A stretch of DNA of 64,000 bases, taken from Gracilaria gracilis. Its lineage: Eukaryota > Rhodophyta > Florideophyceae > Gracilariales > Gracilariaceae. The stretch covers positions 124,001 to 188,000 of the forward strand of contig JARGSG010000025.1 in the NCBI GenBank assembly GCA_030374805.1. Direction: 5' to 3'. Below the pieces are notes generated by a model. The model had not been told where the DNA came from, made no database searches, and was given only the letters and a program-made list of their open reading frames with translations. Shown here one piece after another: positions 20,318-32,368 of the stretch; the stretch's first letter is position 1; each line of letters begins with the position of its first letter. The position numbers and the translations under genes are program-made.

Positions 20318-22735
20318 GACTACGTAGGTGCTGTGTTTGCCAAGATGGCGGCCGAGAGTATCGGCGAAGAAGTAGGCACGTATGGTGGTGCTGGCGTCAT
20401 TGCTAGCGAAGCCATAGGTCTAATTCGTGTTGTCACCGCGTACAATGGCCAGGAAACAGAGGCTCAGAGGTATGAGAAGGAGATGCATAAGGCCTACAAG
20501 GCTGACGTGAAGAGAGTCTTCGTGACTGGTCTGGGTATTGTTTTCACCATGTTTGTCATCTTTTGCGGCTATTCTATTGCGTTCACATTTGGTGCGAACC
20601 GGGTTCGTGGTGGATCCATGTCGGCCGGTGATATTCTGATCACTTTCTTCTCTGTCTTCATCGCATCGTTTTCTGTCGGGCAAGGTAGTGCTATTGTCAT
20701 CAACATATATTGAACGGGCGTTTATCGTTTCTACCGCGTGAAAGTAGTAGTTTCCGTACTGAACATGTTCTAACTCAAAAATCTTCTTATATGTCTCCTT
20801 GCTCTTCGCTTTTGATGAGAACAGCCACACCATCATTTAGAGCCTTTGCCGCAGCTCAGGGTGCAGCCCCAAGAGTCTATGAAATTATAGACCAAGACTC
20901 CGAAATCAATCCGCTTCACGACGATGAAGGTGAAGTTATTTCCGACTTCAAGGGAGTTGTGAGCTTCAGAAATGTCAACTTTGATTACCAACATTACGTT
21001 TCTGACGACTTAGAGAGTGGGGAGGAGAGGCGCTTTGTATTGACTAACTTGAACCTCGATATTTTGTCTGGTACATCCCACGCCCTAGTAAATTCATCAG
21101 GATGTGGCAAGAGTACATCTGTCCGCCTTATTCAGCGTTTCTATGATGTCCTCGACGGCCCACTTACGTTTGATGGGGTTAGTGTGCGCCAACTGAACGT
21201 CAAATGGCTTAGGAGTCAGAAAGGATATGTCGGTCAGATGCCAACTTTGTTTGGCCGTACAATTCGGTAGAACATAGCTTTGGATGCTGCTATGGAAGCT
21301 GTTGTTGATCAAAAAACAGAGGAGAACGTGCTACGTCGTATGGAAGTCACAGACGAGGATATTGTGAAATCGGCCAAGAAGGCCAATGCTCATGACTTCA
21401 TCATGAAGCTTCCTGAGGAATATAATACTATGCTTGCAGAGCGAGGAGCCCTGCTGAGCGGAGGTCAGATAAAACGGGTGTGCATTGCCCGTGCGCTTAT
21501 TCGAAACCCGAAGATTTTGATCCTGGACGAAGCTACTGCAACGTTGGATGCTCAGTCTGAGCGTTTTGTGCAAAGTGCCCTTGAAAGAGCGTCTGCTGGT
21601 CGCACTACTATCACTGTTGCGCTTGAAGTAGAACTCGCTAGGAGCGCTCTCAACGCGGTTGGCTACCGAAGCAACGCAGGTGAAGGGGATTACAGGAGAT
21701 GTGCTTGGAACATTTGCTTTCGGCCTTAGCACTGTGCTAACAGGTTTCTTGATCGCCTATATTGCTTGCTGGAGAGTAGCTTTGGTCGTTAATACTGTGC
21801 TACCGCCGGGGGCCATTGCGCAAATGGTTCAGCTGAAGATGATGGTCGGCTTTTATGCGGATTTCGAGACTCGTTATGCAGCCGCAGGGACTATGGCGTC
21901 GGAGGCAGTGGACAACTTTGGAACCGTAGCCTCTATCGGTGTGCAAGACGTGTTTGTGAACATGTATAACGCGGAAGTGGACAAGAAGATTGCCAACGGA
22001 AGAAGAACGGTTCTTATAGCTGGTATTGCATTTGGTGCATCGGAGTCCTTAGCTCAAGTTCTTCGGGCGGTGAGCTTTTGGATTGGCTCAATATTTGTGC
22101 GGAATGGAAACTGTGATTTCGCGGAGCTGATGATGGCTGTGACGGGCTTACTGTTTGGTGGGCTGATGCTTGGAAACCTTTCGAGCACAATGCCCGATTG
22201 GGGCAACTGGAAAATTGCAGCTACGAGGATATTCAGATTGCTGGATCGTGAATCTAAGATTGATCCAACTGTGGAATTGGACTTCAAGAAGAATATCAAT
22301 GGTGATATGGGGATGAAAAAGGCGTAATTTGAGTACCCGACGAGACCTGACGTGGCTGTGCTTCGCGGCATGTTAGTAGAGGTGAACAGCGGGCAGACGC
22401 TGGCGTTGGTGGGTGCGAGCGGATCTGGGAAGTTTACTGTAGTAAGCTTTGTGGAACGGTTCTACGATGTACGCAGCGGGAGCCTGATGATAGATGAGAA
22501 CAACATTGTGGAGTATGACTTGAAGTGGGAGCGACAGCATCTGGGATTGGTTGCGCAAGAACCTGATCTATTTAACCGATCAGTGCGAGGTAATATTGCA
22601 TACGGACTGGAACACGTTGACGGAACGCCCGTAAGTGACGATATGATCGTGGAGGTGGCAAAAGCTGCTAATGCGCACTCGTTCATTACAGAACTAGAGG
22701 ACGTGCGAGATTCGAGCGCGACGACGACGAGGCGA
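20318..22735 (+). pseudogene. ABCB (P-glycoprotein-type) ABC transporter pseudogene
   Basis: A decayed full-size ABCB exporter. It starts inside the first membrane domain (EEVGTYGGAGVIASEAIGLI, then TVxAYNGQE). The first nucleotide-binding domain has a Walker A with its first Gly replaced (NSSGCGKST), a TAG stop at 21,268 after the Q-loop, an LSGGQ signature and Walker B ILILDEAT. At about 21,640 the H-loop region is fused by deletion to the second membrane domain, so about half of that domain is missing. The second nucleotide-binding domain has Walker A GASGSGKFT (Ser to Phe) and ends before its signature motif. The 5' end is lost at the Harbinger boundary. A host-gene copy or retro-/segmental duplicate is likely. 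Confidence 0.85.
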
Positions 22736-23200
22736 TAGAATCTTGTTTTGTGCGGTGCTTGACGTGTGGTACAGCGTTGTGTCACGGCGAAGACAGCACA
22801 TGCCTGACTGAATGAAGCCAGTTTTCATTGTGTTTGACGGCATTTTGAGGCGCAGACTGAGGTAGGAAAGGAGAGAATGTACAAGAGTGCAAGCGTCGCA
22901 GAATAGATGCTGTCAAGCGTTGTTTCGCCAAAGTAGCGAGCTGCTGAAGCGTGAAGTAAAGCGTTCGGTGGTCCCAAAGATGTCGGAGCTTGCGACGTGG
23001 AAGACGTACTCGTAACTGCAGATCACACAGCTGTCGGGGTGGGGGATCACACGAAAATTGGTCAAAATCGCAGCACGTGTGACGTTTTCTAGCTACTCTG
23101 CCAAACCAGCCTGTATCTTCGAACCCTTCTATCTAACTAGAACGCTTCTGTTCACTGTTCAACCTCAAACAAAACGGGCAACTCTTAAAGATGCTGAAGT
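22736..23200. other. Non-coding stretch between ABCB and Dicer-like remnants
   Basis: No gene, repeat or RNA is recognised in these 465 bases. Confidence 0.4.
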
Positions 23201-25975
23201 TTGTGGCACCAAACCATAGCAGAGTTTGCAAGCTCTACGGTGCATCCTCGCGCTTTTCCTTTCCGGCGTGCTGACGACCGGACGTGCCTCGTAATCTTTA
23301 TGTGCTCGTTCAATACACGTACTTGTCTCCCCGCGGCTTTCGTAGCCCTTCTCAGTCAAATCACGAACAACAACTCCTTCATCCAATTCTTTTGCTCTCC
23401 GGCTTGGTTGCGGTACTTTCATCATGTCGGACATCCCCCGCAATCCAACATCGCGGGCGGGTTGCCCCGTCCCGCGTTCCTCCTCACGATAGTCTCCGAG
23501 AAACGAGTCGTTTCGAAGACAGCGCCATTGCCGTCTTCATCTTCCGATATGGACAACTTGCGACGTTCATTACCACGCCTCGAACTTCGTAACTTGCTTA
23601 TTCTCATCCCACGTAACCAGAACATCATCCATGCCCCTCAAAACTCACGTGAGCAATTACTCATCGAGTCGGTGCAAAACTTTCTGCAGGTAGAGCGCAT
23701 CCGCCGCTCAAAGGATCCCGTGGAAATCAGACGCCCTCTGCGCTCTGTGCTGATACTCAATTCCAATCACAACGCTAAAAGCTATTTGTTTCTGTTTTCT
23801 TCGCATGGTCAGCTACCCACCATACGACATGGAACTCAACAAGTAACAAGTGATTGTGCTTTAGACACACTCTTGGCGGGACATGACGTAGTTATAACCA
23901 AACCACATCTGGCCTTAGGCCATGCGCGAACAAACAAACTGCATTTACGGCGAATATGCTTGCTCTTAGTCGACCAAGCAGAAGAAGCTGGGTTGCGTTC
24001 TCACCCATGCGCTGCACTACTCATAGATTACTGTCGCACTCTTCCTCCCAGTCGCCGACCCCGCATTCTCGTCATAGCCGAAATTAACTTCAACCTCTTT
24101 TTGTTATACCCCATTGAATATAACCTCATGTCTCGAAGCACTTTTGAGAAATCACACGACGTTCTGTGGAGTTCTTGCTATGGGAAGAGGGAAAGGGATA
24201 CCCACGGAGGTTTGATAGATGTCGAGAACATTCAATACAGTGTTCATTGCGAGCAATCTTCTTAAGAGCCAGAAGGTCCACGAAACCTGGATGGTGTGAT
24301 AGATGTTGCGGTTATGAACAGCAGCATGAAGTTCGAGAACGATGAACTGAAGCTCTTGAAGCTGGAGATAGGGTCTCTAGGTGTTGCTGTCTTTTTGAAA
24401 GCTTCTCAACGTCAAAAGCGTCGCTCAAAACTCCATGCGGGTCGTCGGTTATCTGCTCGTTTCCTGGCCACGCCTGCTACAGAGCTGGGGAAAGCGATTT
24501 TATTGGCATGTCAGAGAAAGCCTTCTATCTTATCCGTGAGTTGCAGTTTGTATACGCATGTTCCACACCATCGCATCCACTCTCTGTCGTGATCCCTGCT
24601 GGACATTCCATCGTTACATGTGCGTTGGGTGAGGTTTTGCGTTCGATTCCAATGTTTCGAGCGTTGAACATTCAAACCGTTTTAGGCCATTTGAAGCCTG
24701 ATTTGCATCAGTATACCTCTTCTCAGAACACAGAAAGCCTACGGCAAGGTGAGGAGACAGATAATGAAGGCGTTGCTGGCCTCGCTGCAGGTATTGTACA
24801 TACCTTGATTGTTGCTGACACCTATCTGAGCCAAGGTAGGGTCCAAAGACCTTTAGCACCTACTCCACTGGTCATTCGATTCGATTGTTCGCTTCCTGAT
24901 TACGACATTGATGGTGGTGGAGGCCGATGTCGATTCATTGTCTTCAGACAAGAAAGAATACCATTTGATGACGGCCGTGTATCTCATGAGTAAAGCAGAG
25001 CCCGAGGATGGGCTGCTCAGACGAAACAGAATGGAGTGCAGAACGGTACCACGAACAATGTTATTGATTTAACCGATGACGATGATGGAAACAGAGACCC
25101 CAATAGATCTCATGGTGTGGAGCGGAAAAATGCCTTATCCCTGAACAGAAAGGAACCCACATACATTTGAAGAAGAAGACGGTCATTTGGAATTAACCCG
25201 AGTTCGGTAGCACAAACGGGGTCATATTGGACAATCGGGGAACACTACGAGAACAGAAGAAGCAAAGACTTAGAAAGGACCTCCCCCTTTACATGTAGCC
25301 CGGTAGTAGCGCTCCTTGGTCCTGAATTGCGTTTGGGGAACCCCAGTCATCAGTACTCCGTCATTCTCTACAATGACTTTCCATCGGCCACTTCTGCTTC
25401 ATCATCAGCAGCAGAAACATGGCGTTCTGGAATCGAAGATTTCATGTTTGTCTTTTCTAGAAAGCTTGAAGAGGATGAGTGGCTTGTGGGTTTGAAGGAC
25501 TCTTTCTTTGGAACTGGAAGCACTATTTCCGTGTCTGGATATGCGAAGTTGTTCTATCACGGGCCAGTACAGTTTTCTCACCAGCACGTAAAGTTGGGTA
25601 GGGAGTATGGAACAGTTTTGTTCCATCTCTAATGAACTGGGTGGGAAGATCAGATTTCGTGTGGGAAGAGGCGCTCGACTTGAAGACGCCCTCTGAGAGG
25701 GAATCGTGGCGAAAGTACTGTCGCATGTATTTTGTCCTACCGGTGAAGATAGCGCAGGTTTCACGTTCTGGAAGGCCGAGAACATGCAGAATTCGAGATG
25801 CTGTTAATGGATTTGAAAACGATTACCACAAGGGAAGTAGTATTGAGCTGGCCGGGAAGGACATCTTGACGAAATACTTTCGATCAAATGATCAAGACTT
25901 AGCACATGACGATCATGACTTAGGGTGTGATCGAGTGATTGACTCACTTCTCGCCACGCATCAAGCGTCACGAGT
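23201..25975 (+). pseudogene. Dicer-like gene remnant (helicase region and part before PAZ)
   Basis: Segments in order resemble a Dicer N-terminal helicase. At about 23,760-24,090: SNHNAKSYLFLFSS (motif I region), GHDVVITKPHLALGHA, then RICLLLVDQAEEAGLRSHP, where DECHHA should stand, and SRRPRILVIAEINF for the LTAS motif. At 24,750-24,960: LVIRFDCSLPDYDIDGGGGR stands for the VIRFD...QSRGRAR motif VI. At 25,330-25,750 residues such as VQFSHQHVKLGREYGTVLFH resemble the stretch before PAZ. The frame is shared between 24,508 and 25,632 with two stops, and there are frame changes at about 24,290-24,510 and 25,630. The key helicase residues are lost, and no PAZ or RNase III domain follows because the KDZ element begins at about 25,976. 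A SUMO-interaction-like VIDLTDDDD is encoded at 25,060-25,086. Confidence 0.5.
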
Positions 25976-28900
25976 CTACCCCCCCTCCATACACCTCCCC
26001 CTCCCACAAACCGCCCTTCCGACAACGTCCCCATCGCAGACGACGACTCCTACCACCACCAGCAACTCTCCCTCCACACCCAGGACGCCTACCACATCGA
26101 CACCACCCCGTTGGCTCCATCTCCCCCTCTTCTACTCCCCCTCCTCCCCCTTTCTTCCCCCTCCTCAACAACCCCCTCCTTGAACGCATGGTCCTGTACA
26201 TCTCTTCCATCGCCTCCTCCCTCGGCCTCCGAAAGGCTGACGAACTCATCTCCCTTCTCCACGACCCCGCCTTCTCCAAATCCGCCTTCCACAACGCCTT
26301 CTCCTCCGCCACCCAGTGTCTCAAACTGTAAACAGACCTCTTCTAACACCGAGTCAGCAACATCGGCTTCGCTCCCACAACCCTCTCCGACCCACAGCAG
26401 CTCTTCTCCACCACCATCTTCCAAAAAGATACCATCCAGGTCCTCAAACAACAACTCGCCCTCGCACACTTTCACAACACCTTCTTCCACCCCGTGTCTC
26501 ACACAAACTCTTCCGGTTCTCCCACTTTCGCCCACCCCATGGCCTCCACCCTCGTAAAAGAAGCAGTCTCCGCCCTCAAAGCCGCAATCATGCACTCGTC
26601 CAACGACTCCTGCATCTGGCACACCCCCGACTCCACCGGTATCGACTCCTTCATGGGCTTGGTCCAAAAGTTATTCCGACAAGTCTTCCAACTCCCTCAA
26701 ATCCTCTTCCATCACCTTCTACCCCCTTCACATCACCCTTCTCAACTTCTCAGATGCCTTCCGTCGCAAGTGGATCACCGAACACCTCACCCTTCTCGGA
26801 TACTTGCCAACCTCCTTCCTCCCAACCGACCCCTCCCAAGACCACGACTCCATCCCTCAAACCTCCTCTCCCATCCCCCCGCCACAACAAAATAGAACTC
26901 ATTCAGCTCGCAATCTCCAACCTCCTCGGCCCTCTCCTCTCCTCCGGTCTCAACGGCTTCCCCTTCTGTGATGCCTATGGAGTTCTCCGCCACTGTCACA
27001 CAATCATTGCCAGCTACTGCGCCGACATCCCCAAAGCAAAAGATATCCTCGCCATCTCCCACGGAACCCGCCCCCAACACCATTCTCATAGATTCACCGT
27101 CTCCCGCACAGACCTCCCCCTACACATTCAATTTCCTTCCCCCCGAACTCAGCACCAGACCTTCGCCGCACGCAAATCACACTCCACTCTCCTCCAACAA
27201 TCACAAGACGCTCTCATTGCTCGGAAGCCCAGAATCTCCCGCAACACAAAGGAAAAAGCCCTTGAAGTCCTCCACTCCTTCTCCCACGCAAAGTACTCCT
27301 CCCTCTTCAAATCATACCCTCTTCTTAACATCACCCCACTCCTCTCCCCTTACAACATCTTCACCTTCGAACCACTCCACAACTTCCACCTCGGCGTCTC
27401 CAAGCTCATCAAGCTCGCCCCCATCGAGAGACTCCGCTCAGAAGCCCTATTCACCACCGTCTGTTCCTCCAAATCCCGTCGCCCGTTCAACTCCGTCCGC
27501 ACTTCCATCCTCAAACATTCAAACACCATCCTCTCGGCCATCGAAAAGCACTCCCCCGCAAACGGACTCCACATCGACTTCTCCACTTCCAACAACCTTC
27601 AAACTCTCAACGTTTTCTTCACTACCGACGGCTCGCGTAGTATGCTCGAAGCAAAAGACTACCGCGCACTCGACATGACTTTCCCCTTCATCGGCGCCTT
27701 CTTCGACCGATGCTGTGACGAAGTCGATTCAGCTACCGTCACTTCCGTCCTCTCCAAGTACTCAGACCTTCTCCTCGCCTCCATGCGATACAACACCCTC
27801 ACCGAATGAACCGACGCCCGCCTCACCAACCTCCACAACCAAATCCGCTCCTTCAAGCGCACAGCCGTACTCGTCCTCAACCCCCACCACACTTCCAGCG
27901 TCGGAACTCTCAAGTTCCACCTTCTCGACCACATTGTCGAGGACATTCGCCAATTCGGAGGCCTCTACTTCAATGATGCCGGCATATTAGAGCACGCCTA
28001 CACCCTCTTCAAGTCCCAATACTCCAAAACCTCAAAGCGCAGGTCCACCGCAAATCAAGAACCCATTCGTGCCATCCACCGCTCCAACGCCCTCAAGGAC
28101 TGGAATCCCGTCTTTACAAACCCTTCTATAACCTCCTCCTCCCCTGGCCTCGCTTAACCCCTCCAGTCACGAGAACCCGGTTTCGTCCGTTATGGCAAAC
28201 ACATTTCCTTGGCTGACCTAATCACTGCCCACAAATTCATTCGCTCCAATCCTCACCTCCCTCAAAAATCTCTTCAAGACTTCTTCCCCCCCGATACCAT
28301 ATCCATTCTTGCACAATTCGGAAGAGACGCCCTCCCATCCTTCATCACTCTCTCTCTCGAAGTCCTACCACTCACTGACAACTCCCCCGCCCTCCGTCAG
28401 GCTCGACTCACCATAGTCAACTCCGCTTACGTCATCGGCGGTTACATCCCAACACTCGACAACTACATCACAGAACGAAACGAGCTCACCCTCCAGGATC
28501 CTCCCGTCCCCATCATTCAACGAATTTTTGCCACCCCCTCCTTCGGTCCATCCAAGTCCCCAAATTTCTCCCACGTTCTCGTCGGCGGCTCCACATCCCC
28601 CCTCCACATCCATCGTCTGGGTCTGCAAACTCATCTCCCTTCTTCGTTTCGCCCTTCCTTCTTCAACTTCTTCTCCCAAGGAGTTCGCCTTCGTCCAGTT
28701 CATGGAACTCGTCCCACCCAGCAACGACGTCGATCTCACCCTCAACGGCGTTGCCTCCGATGGGCAACAGACGAAGAACCTAACCACACCATTCACCCAG
28801 TTCCCATCTCTACCCACTCCACTTCCGATAACGTTTCCCCTTGGTATGGACTCATCCCCTCTTCCTCCATCCTTGGCTCCGTTCATGTTCTCCGCCAGAA

Positions 28901-29012
28901 CTACCCCGCTCCTCCCTTCAATTCTCGCCTACACTGGCGCTTTCACCGATTGCATCTCAATCGGTTCTATCGAGACCCCACCGCCAAGTCTTATTTCCCA
29001 TCCAACACGTAG
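25976..29012 (+). pseudogene. KDZ/Plavaka-like transposase
   Basis: About 1,000 codons read rightward with several frame changes; the composition is very C-rich. The 5' part (26,020-26,660) matches the copy at 1-842. The middle (26,880-27,800) has FCDAYGVLRHCHTIIASYCADIP-type sequence, as in the Plavaka/KDZ region just before the catalytic core, then LLSPYNIFTFEPLHNFHLGV, a P-x-D/N...LH-N-x-x-L-G motif. The 3' part has KFHLLDHIVEDIRQFGGLY followed by Glu and His in ILEHAYTLFKSQYSKTSKRR, the H...DI...G...E..H...K..Y signature. The end (28,890-29,012) reads GSVHVLRQNYPAP and HLNRFYRD, matching the usual C-terminus. It has a TGA at 27,807 and frameshifts near 26,870, 28,170 and 28,600. Terminal repeats were not located; the 5' end truncates the Dicer-like gene. 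Confidence 0.65.
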
Positions 29013-29286
29013 CCTCTATTTCCTGTTCGCTTCAGCTTCATAAAAATTTCAACCCGCATTCTCTCAATTGGAAGGAGTGAAGATACGCATGACATGAGAA
29101 AGAAGAAGCATCTCTTCCCCATCCCACACATACCTCCACCCCTTCCCCCCTCACTGCACCTCACCCTACCCTTAGTAGTCCGCCTCTTCCCTACCATCAA
29201 CCCCTGTCCCTTCCCTGCGTTCCGCCCGGTGTGCCACCAACCGCCCGAAACTCGAGTCCTCCGATCGACAGGCTGCTATGTAACAA

Positions 29287-31879
29287 TCAAGAACTGCACC
29301 TAGTCTCCGTGTTTGTTTTGCCATAAAATAGTCCTCCCTCACAGCTAGGTATACCTTCTCCGTCGATGGTACCCACAGCCCAACTGTCGCAGTTCTCCCA
29401 GAGTTTCCCGACACACCTCGGATCTCCATCCACAAACCCATCGTTCTCAAACTCCTCGGCATGCTCCTCCTGTAGCGATTGCCAGGCTACCCCCAGTATT
29501 ACTTCAGCAGCCCCAAATAGATAATTCCCATACAAAATAGAGAAAAGAAGCTGTCTTTGCCCTCCACGTCTTCCAACCTCGTTCATAGTTTTCACCACAC
29601 AGGCAATCCAGGCGTCAAGTCTCGCAAGGTGCATCACTGTCCCATCCACGTACTGCCGTTCCCCGTGACTTTGCATCTCCACTGCGTATCCCATATAATC
29701 CTCCAACACTGCCACCGCCATCCCATTCTTGAAGTACATATCTTCATCATCAACCTCCTATGGTGGCCCAACCGCACGAGACCCGGAATACGCAAGGTCT
29801 TCGAACCGGCTAGTTCTCGACGCACACAACTCATTCCCCCCGACCTCCTCCCTTCCCATCGGCTTCTCGCGCGCATTTTCCATCTGCTCTTTTAGCTCTT
29901 TCCATAGCTCAGTCCCCTCAGTAGGTTTCGCACGTTTTGCAATCAAATCATATCCAAGGATGGAGAATAACTTGTCGCGAGCCGCCCGCTTTCGCACCCC
30001 AGTCACATCGCTTAATGTCTGCTTTATCCGCTGCCTCAGACACTTGTCCGCACTCACATTATCCACACACTCCTGTTTCATTCCCGCTTCTCGTATCGTC
30101 TCCCAAGTATCTCCCATTATTTCCGCTCCACCACATACTTCAACAGCACATCACTTCCTCCCTCCGTTGATGGCGTATACGCCCTCATCTCATATGCCAC
30201 TTGATACTGGCACCGAGGTATCATCTCCTTCTCCACAACCACAAATATGCTGCCCTCCCTACTTTCTCCCACCGTCTCACTCCTGTTCTTCCAGCTCCTA
30301 CCAACGTTCTCCGTGTCAAAACAGAGTTCTGACGCCTCCAACTTCGCAGAATGGAGAATCTTATCATAAACAGCCCTTGCGAATCCATAAAAACATTCCG
30401 GCACATCCATATCATGCTTTCGACGCCCTTCACTTCCTTCCCACACTCCCTTTGCTTCCTACCCTTCACAGCCTCCCTTAAACTTTCAATCAACACATTT
30501 TGCTGCTTCAGCTCCTCTCTCACCCGTTCCAATTCTTTCTGCGTGAGTTTCAAACTCAACATCATGGTATAGTGATCCTCCTTTATATTTCCAAGCTTCC
30601 CTTTCAACGAATTCACCCTCTCAACCAGTGCAGACCTTGACAACACGCGTGAGTTCTCTTCATCTCCTTCTGCTATTTCTGTAGTTCCCATTCCCCTTGC
30701 TCCGTTCCTCTCTCCACGATCCCCAGAATCGCTGACTCCTGCTTCATGCACATCGTCCTCAATCCGAACGGCATTATGCCTCATACGTATTCCTTTAGGC
30801 GTTCGTACCGCGGTTTTCACCAAGTTCCCTCCAGTTATATGCCTGTTTCGGACAACGACATCTTCTCCTTCGAATACCCTCCCATCCACTGGTATATCGT
30901 CTCTCACATTTTCAATCACTGATCCACCACTGCTACGTCCTACAAATCTCCCGGGAAAATTGTCTCGGAGCCATTCCATTCTCTCCACATTGGCGTGGCT
31001 CCCCATACCATCGCCCAAACGCCCAATTCGCCTCCCACTGTCTTCTGCGTTTCCATGCTCCCTCATATGCCTCATATCTCCCACTTCCTCTTCCTCCCGC
31101 ATCGCAGTATGTCGCGGTCCACCAGTTCTTTCTCTGCCCACCATTCGATTCCTCTTAACATCAACCACAACCTCCATGCCTTCGTTCCACGCCTCCTGAA
31201 CGCCTCCTTCTACTTCTCTTTCGCGATCCCTCCCTTCCCGAACGCCAACCCCAGCCACTCTCTCTCCCTCCTTCCTTCTAATACCACGGCTAACTATCCC
31301 ACTAGTACTTCTTGCTGTCGTCCTTCCCTCTTCCCCACTGCGACACTCCCTTCCCTTCTCTATGACATCTCCACACTCGCCTTCTTCTACAACTGGCGTG
31401 AAGTCATCACCCTTTCGCCGCCCACCTCTATCCCTACCACTCCGCGCAGCATCCCCCTGCCTTCCTCCCATCCTTCCCCTGCTTTCCCCTCCTCCATTTC
31501 CCATCTCATGTGGAATCGGAGTAGCTTGTGTTACCAAAGCACTTACAGTTCGCTCGGTTCGCTCCGTTTGCTCGGTGCGCTCGGTTCGCCCGGTTCGCTC
31601 GGTTCGCTCGGTTCACTGCAAAGGTCGGCCTCGATCCCGTCTCCACGTGTTCTTCCTATCTTTCCCATGTAATCCGCTTCGAGGAGCGCGCGAACTGCGC
31701 CCAATACCGCCCTCGCTATTTTCCACATCACCACTTCGAGGCGCACGCGTAGTACTACCCAAGCCATCCTCGCGACACCCACCTACCACCTCTGCACGCG
31801 TTTGCCCTTTTGACGCGCGCCCGCTTACATTCTCCGCATTCGCATTCGCATTCGGACTTCTCGTTTTACGTTTCCCCAT
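29287..31879 (-). pseudogene. Large basic/coiled-coil protein of the modifier cassette (gene B)
   Basis: Read leftward from an ATG at 31,879 (product starts MGKRKTRSPNANANAE). The N-terminal third is Arg/Gly/Ser-rich and contains an in-frame 9-bp tandem repeat encoding Thr-Glu-Arg. A clear coiled coil follows near 30,640-30,480 (SLKGKLGNIKEDHYTMMLSL, then QKELERVREELKQQ). After a frame change near 30,440 the better reading is EGRRKHDMDVPECFYGFARA, and after another near 30,117 a helical C-terminal part runs to 29,287. In-frame stops at 31,613 (TGA) and 29,758 (TAG). No family is recognised. It lies 490 bases downstream of the methyltransferase-SET gene on the same strand and converges on the KDZ transposase. 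Confidence 0.45.
31548..31619. repeat. Eight 9-bp tandem units (coding repeat Thr-Glu-Arg)
   Basis: Plus-strand unit GTTCGCTCG, repeated eight times with a few changes. On the minus strand it encodes TER repeats inside gene B. In the last unit TTCG is TTCA, which turns a CGA codon into the TGA stop at 31,613-31,615. Confidence 0.9.
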
Positions 31880-32368
31880 ATGGAATCGGACGACGACGAT
31901 GCGCCCGGCGGTGCGCTCTAGATGTTGTCGCCGCTCGCCGCAAGGCGTGTTCGCCGCTCGACGTGATAGCAGGTTCCCCGTGAAACGCAAACCTCCACTC
32001 GACGTGTTGTAGAAATATCGCACCGTTTTAGTACTTTTCGGAATCACTTCCCGAAAATGGCACGGAAATTTCCCTTCCTGTACGAAACCACACTGCCAAA
32101 AACTGTTAGACTTTCACATGATATCACATGTACTCCGTATCTTCTATTCTATGTACTTGAACCTCATGCCACTCTCCCGACTTCTATCCCCATTTTGTTC
32201 ACGTCACTGTATGATAAAAGTGAAGACACCCACTCAATTGGGGGGTGTTCTCGTCCTCCCCTGTGGAACACGACAGTTAGAGAGAAAGCGTAATAAAATG
32301 TACACAATTCGATTTTACACATACTATGGTACACCTTTCGGTTCTATAAGTCATAAATAAATTGAGCT
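31880..32368. other. Intergenic stretch between genes A and B
   Basis: No gene is recognised. It would hold the 3' end of gene A's transcript and the promoter of gene B. An alternative upstream start for gene B in the same frame would extend it to about 32,047. Confidence 0.35.

Noticed and set aside
26089..27678. Long open frames on both strands in the C-rich region (e.g. minus strand 26,667-26,089 and plus strand 26,968-27,678)
   Set aside because: The composition is so C-rich that several frames stay open; only the pieces with KDZ/Plavaka motifs and homology to 1-842 are supported.
31548..31619. CRISPR-like or telomeric repeat
   Set aside because: It is a 9-bp coding microsatellite with no spacers.
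30995..32012. Plus-strand frames of 216-225 codons over gene B
   Set aside because: They are Ser/Pro/Leu-rich shadows of the GC-rich minus-strand gene, whose frame shows a coiled coil and the coding tandem repeat.
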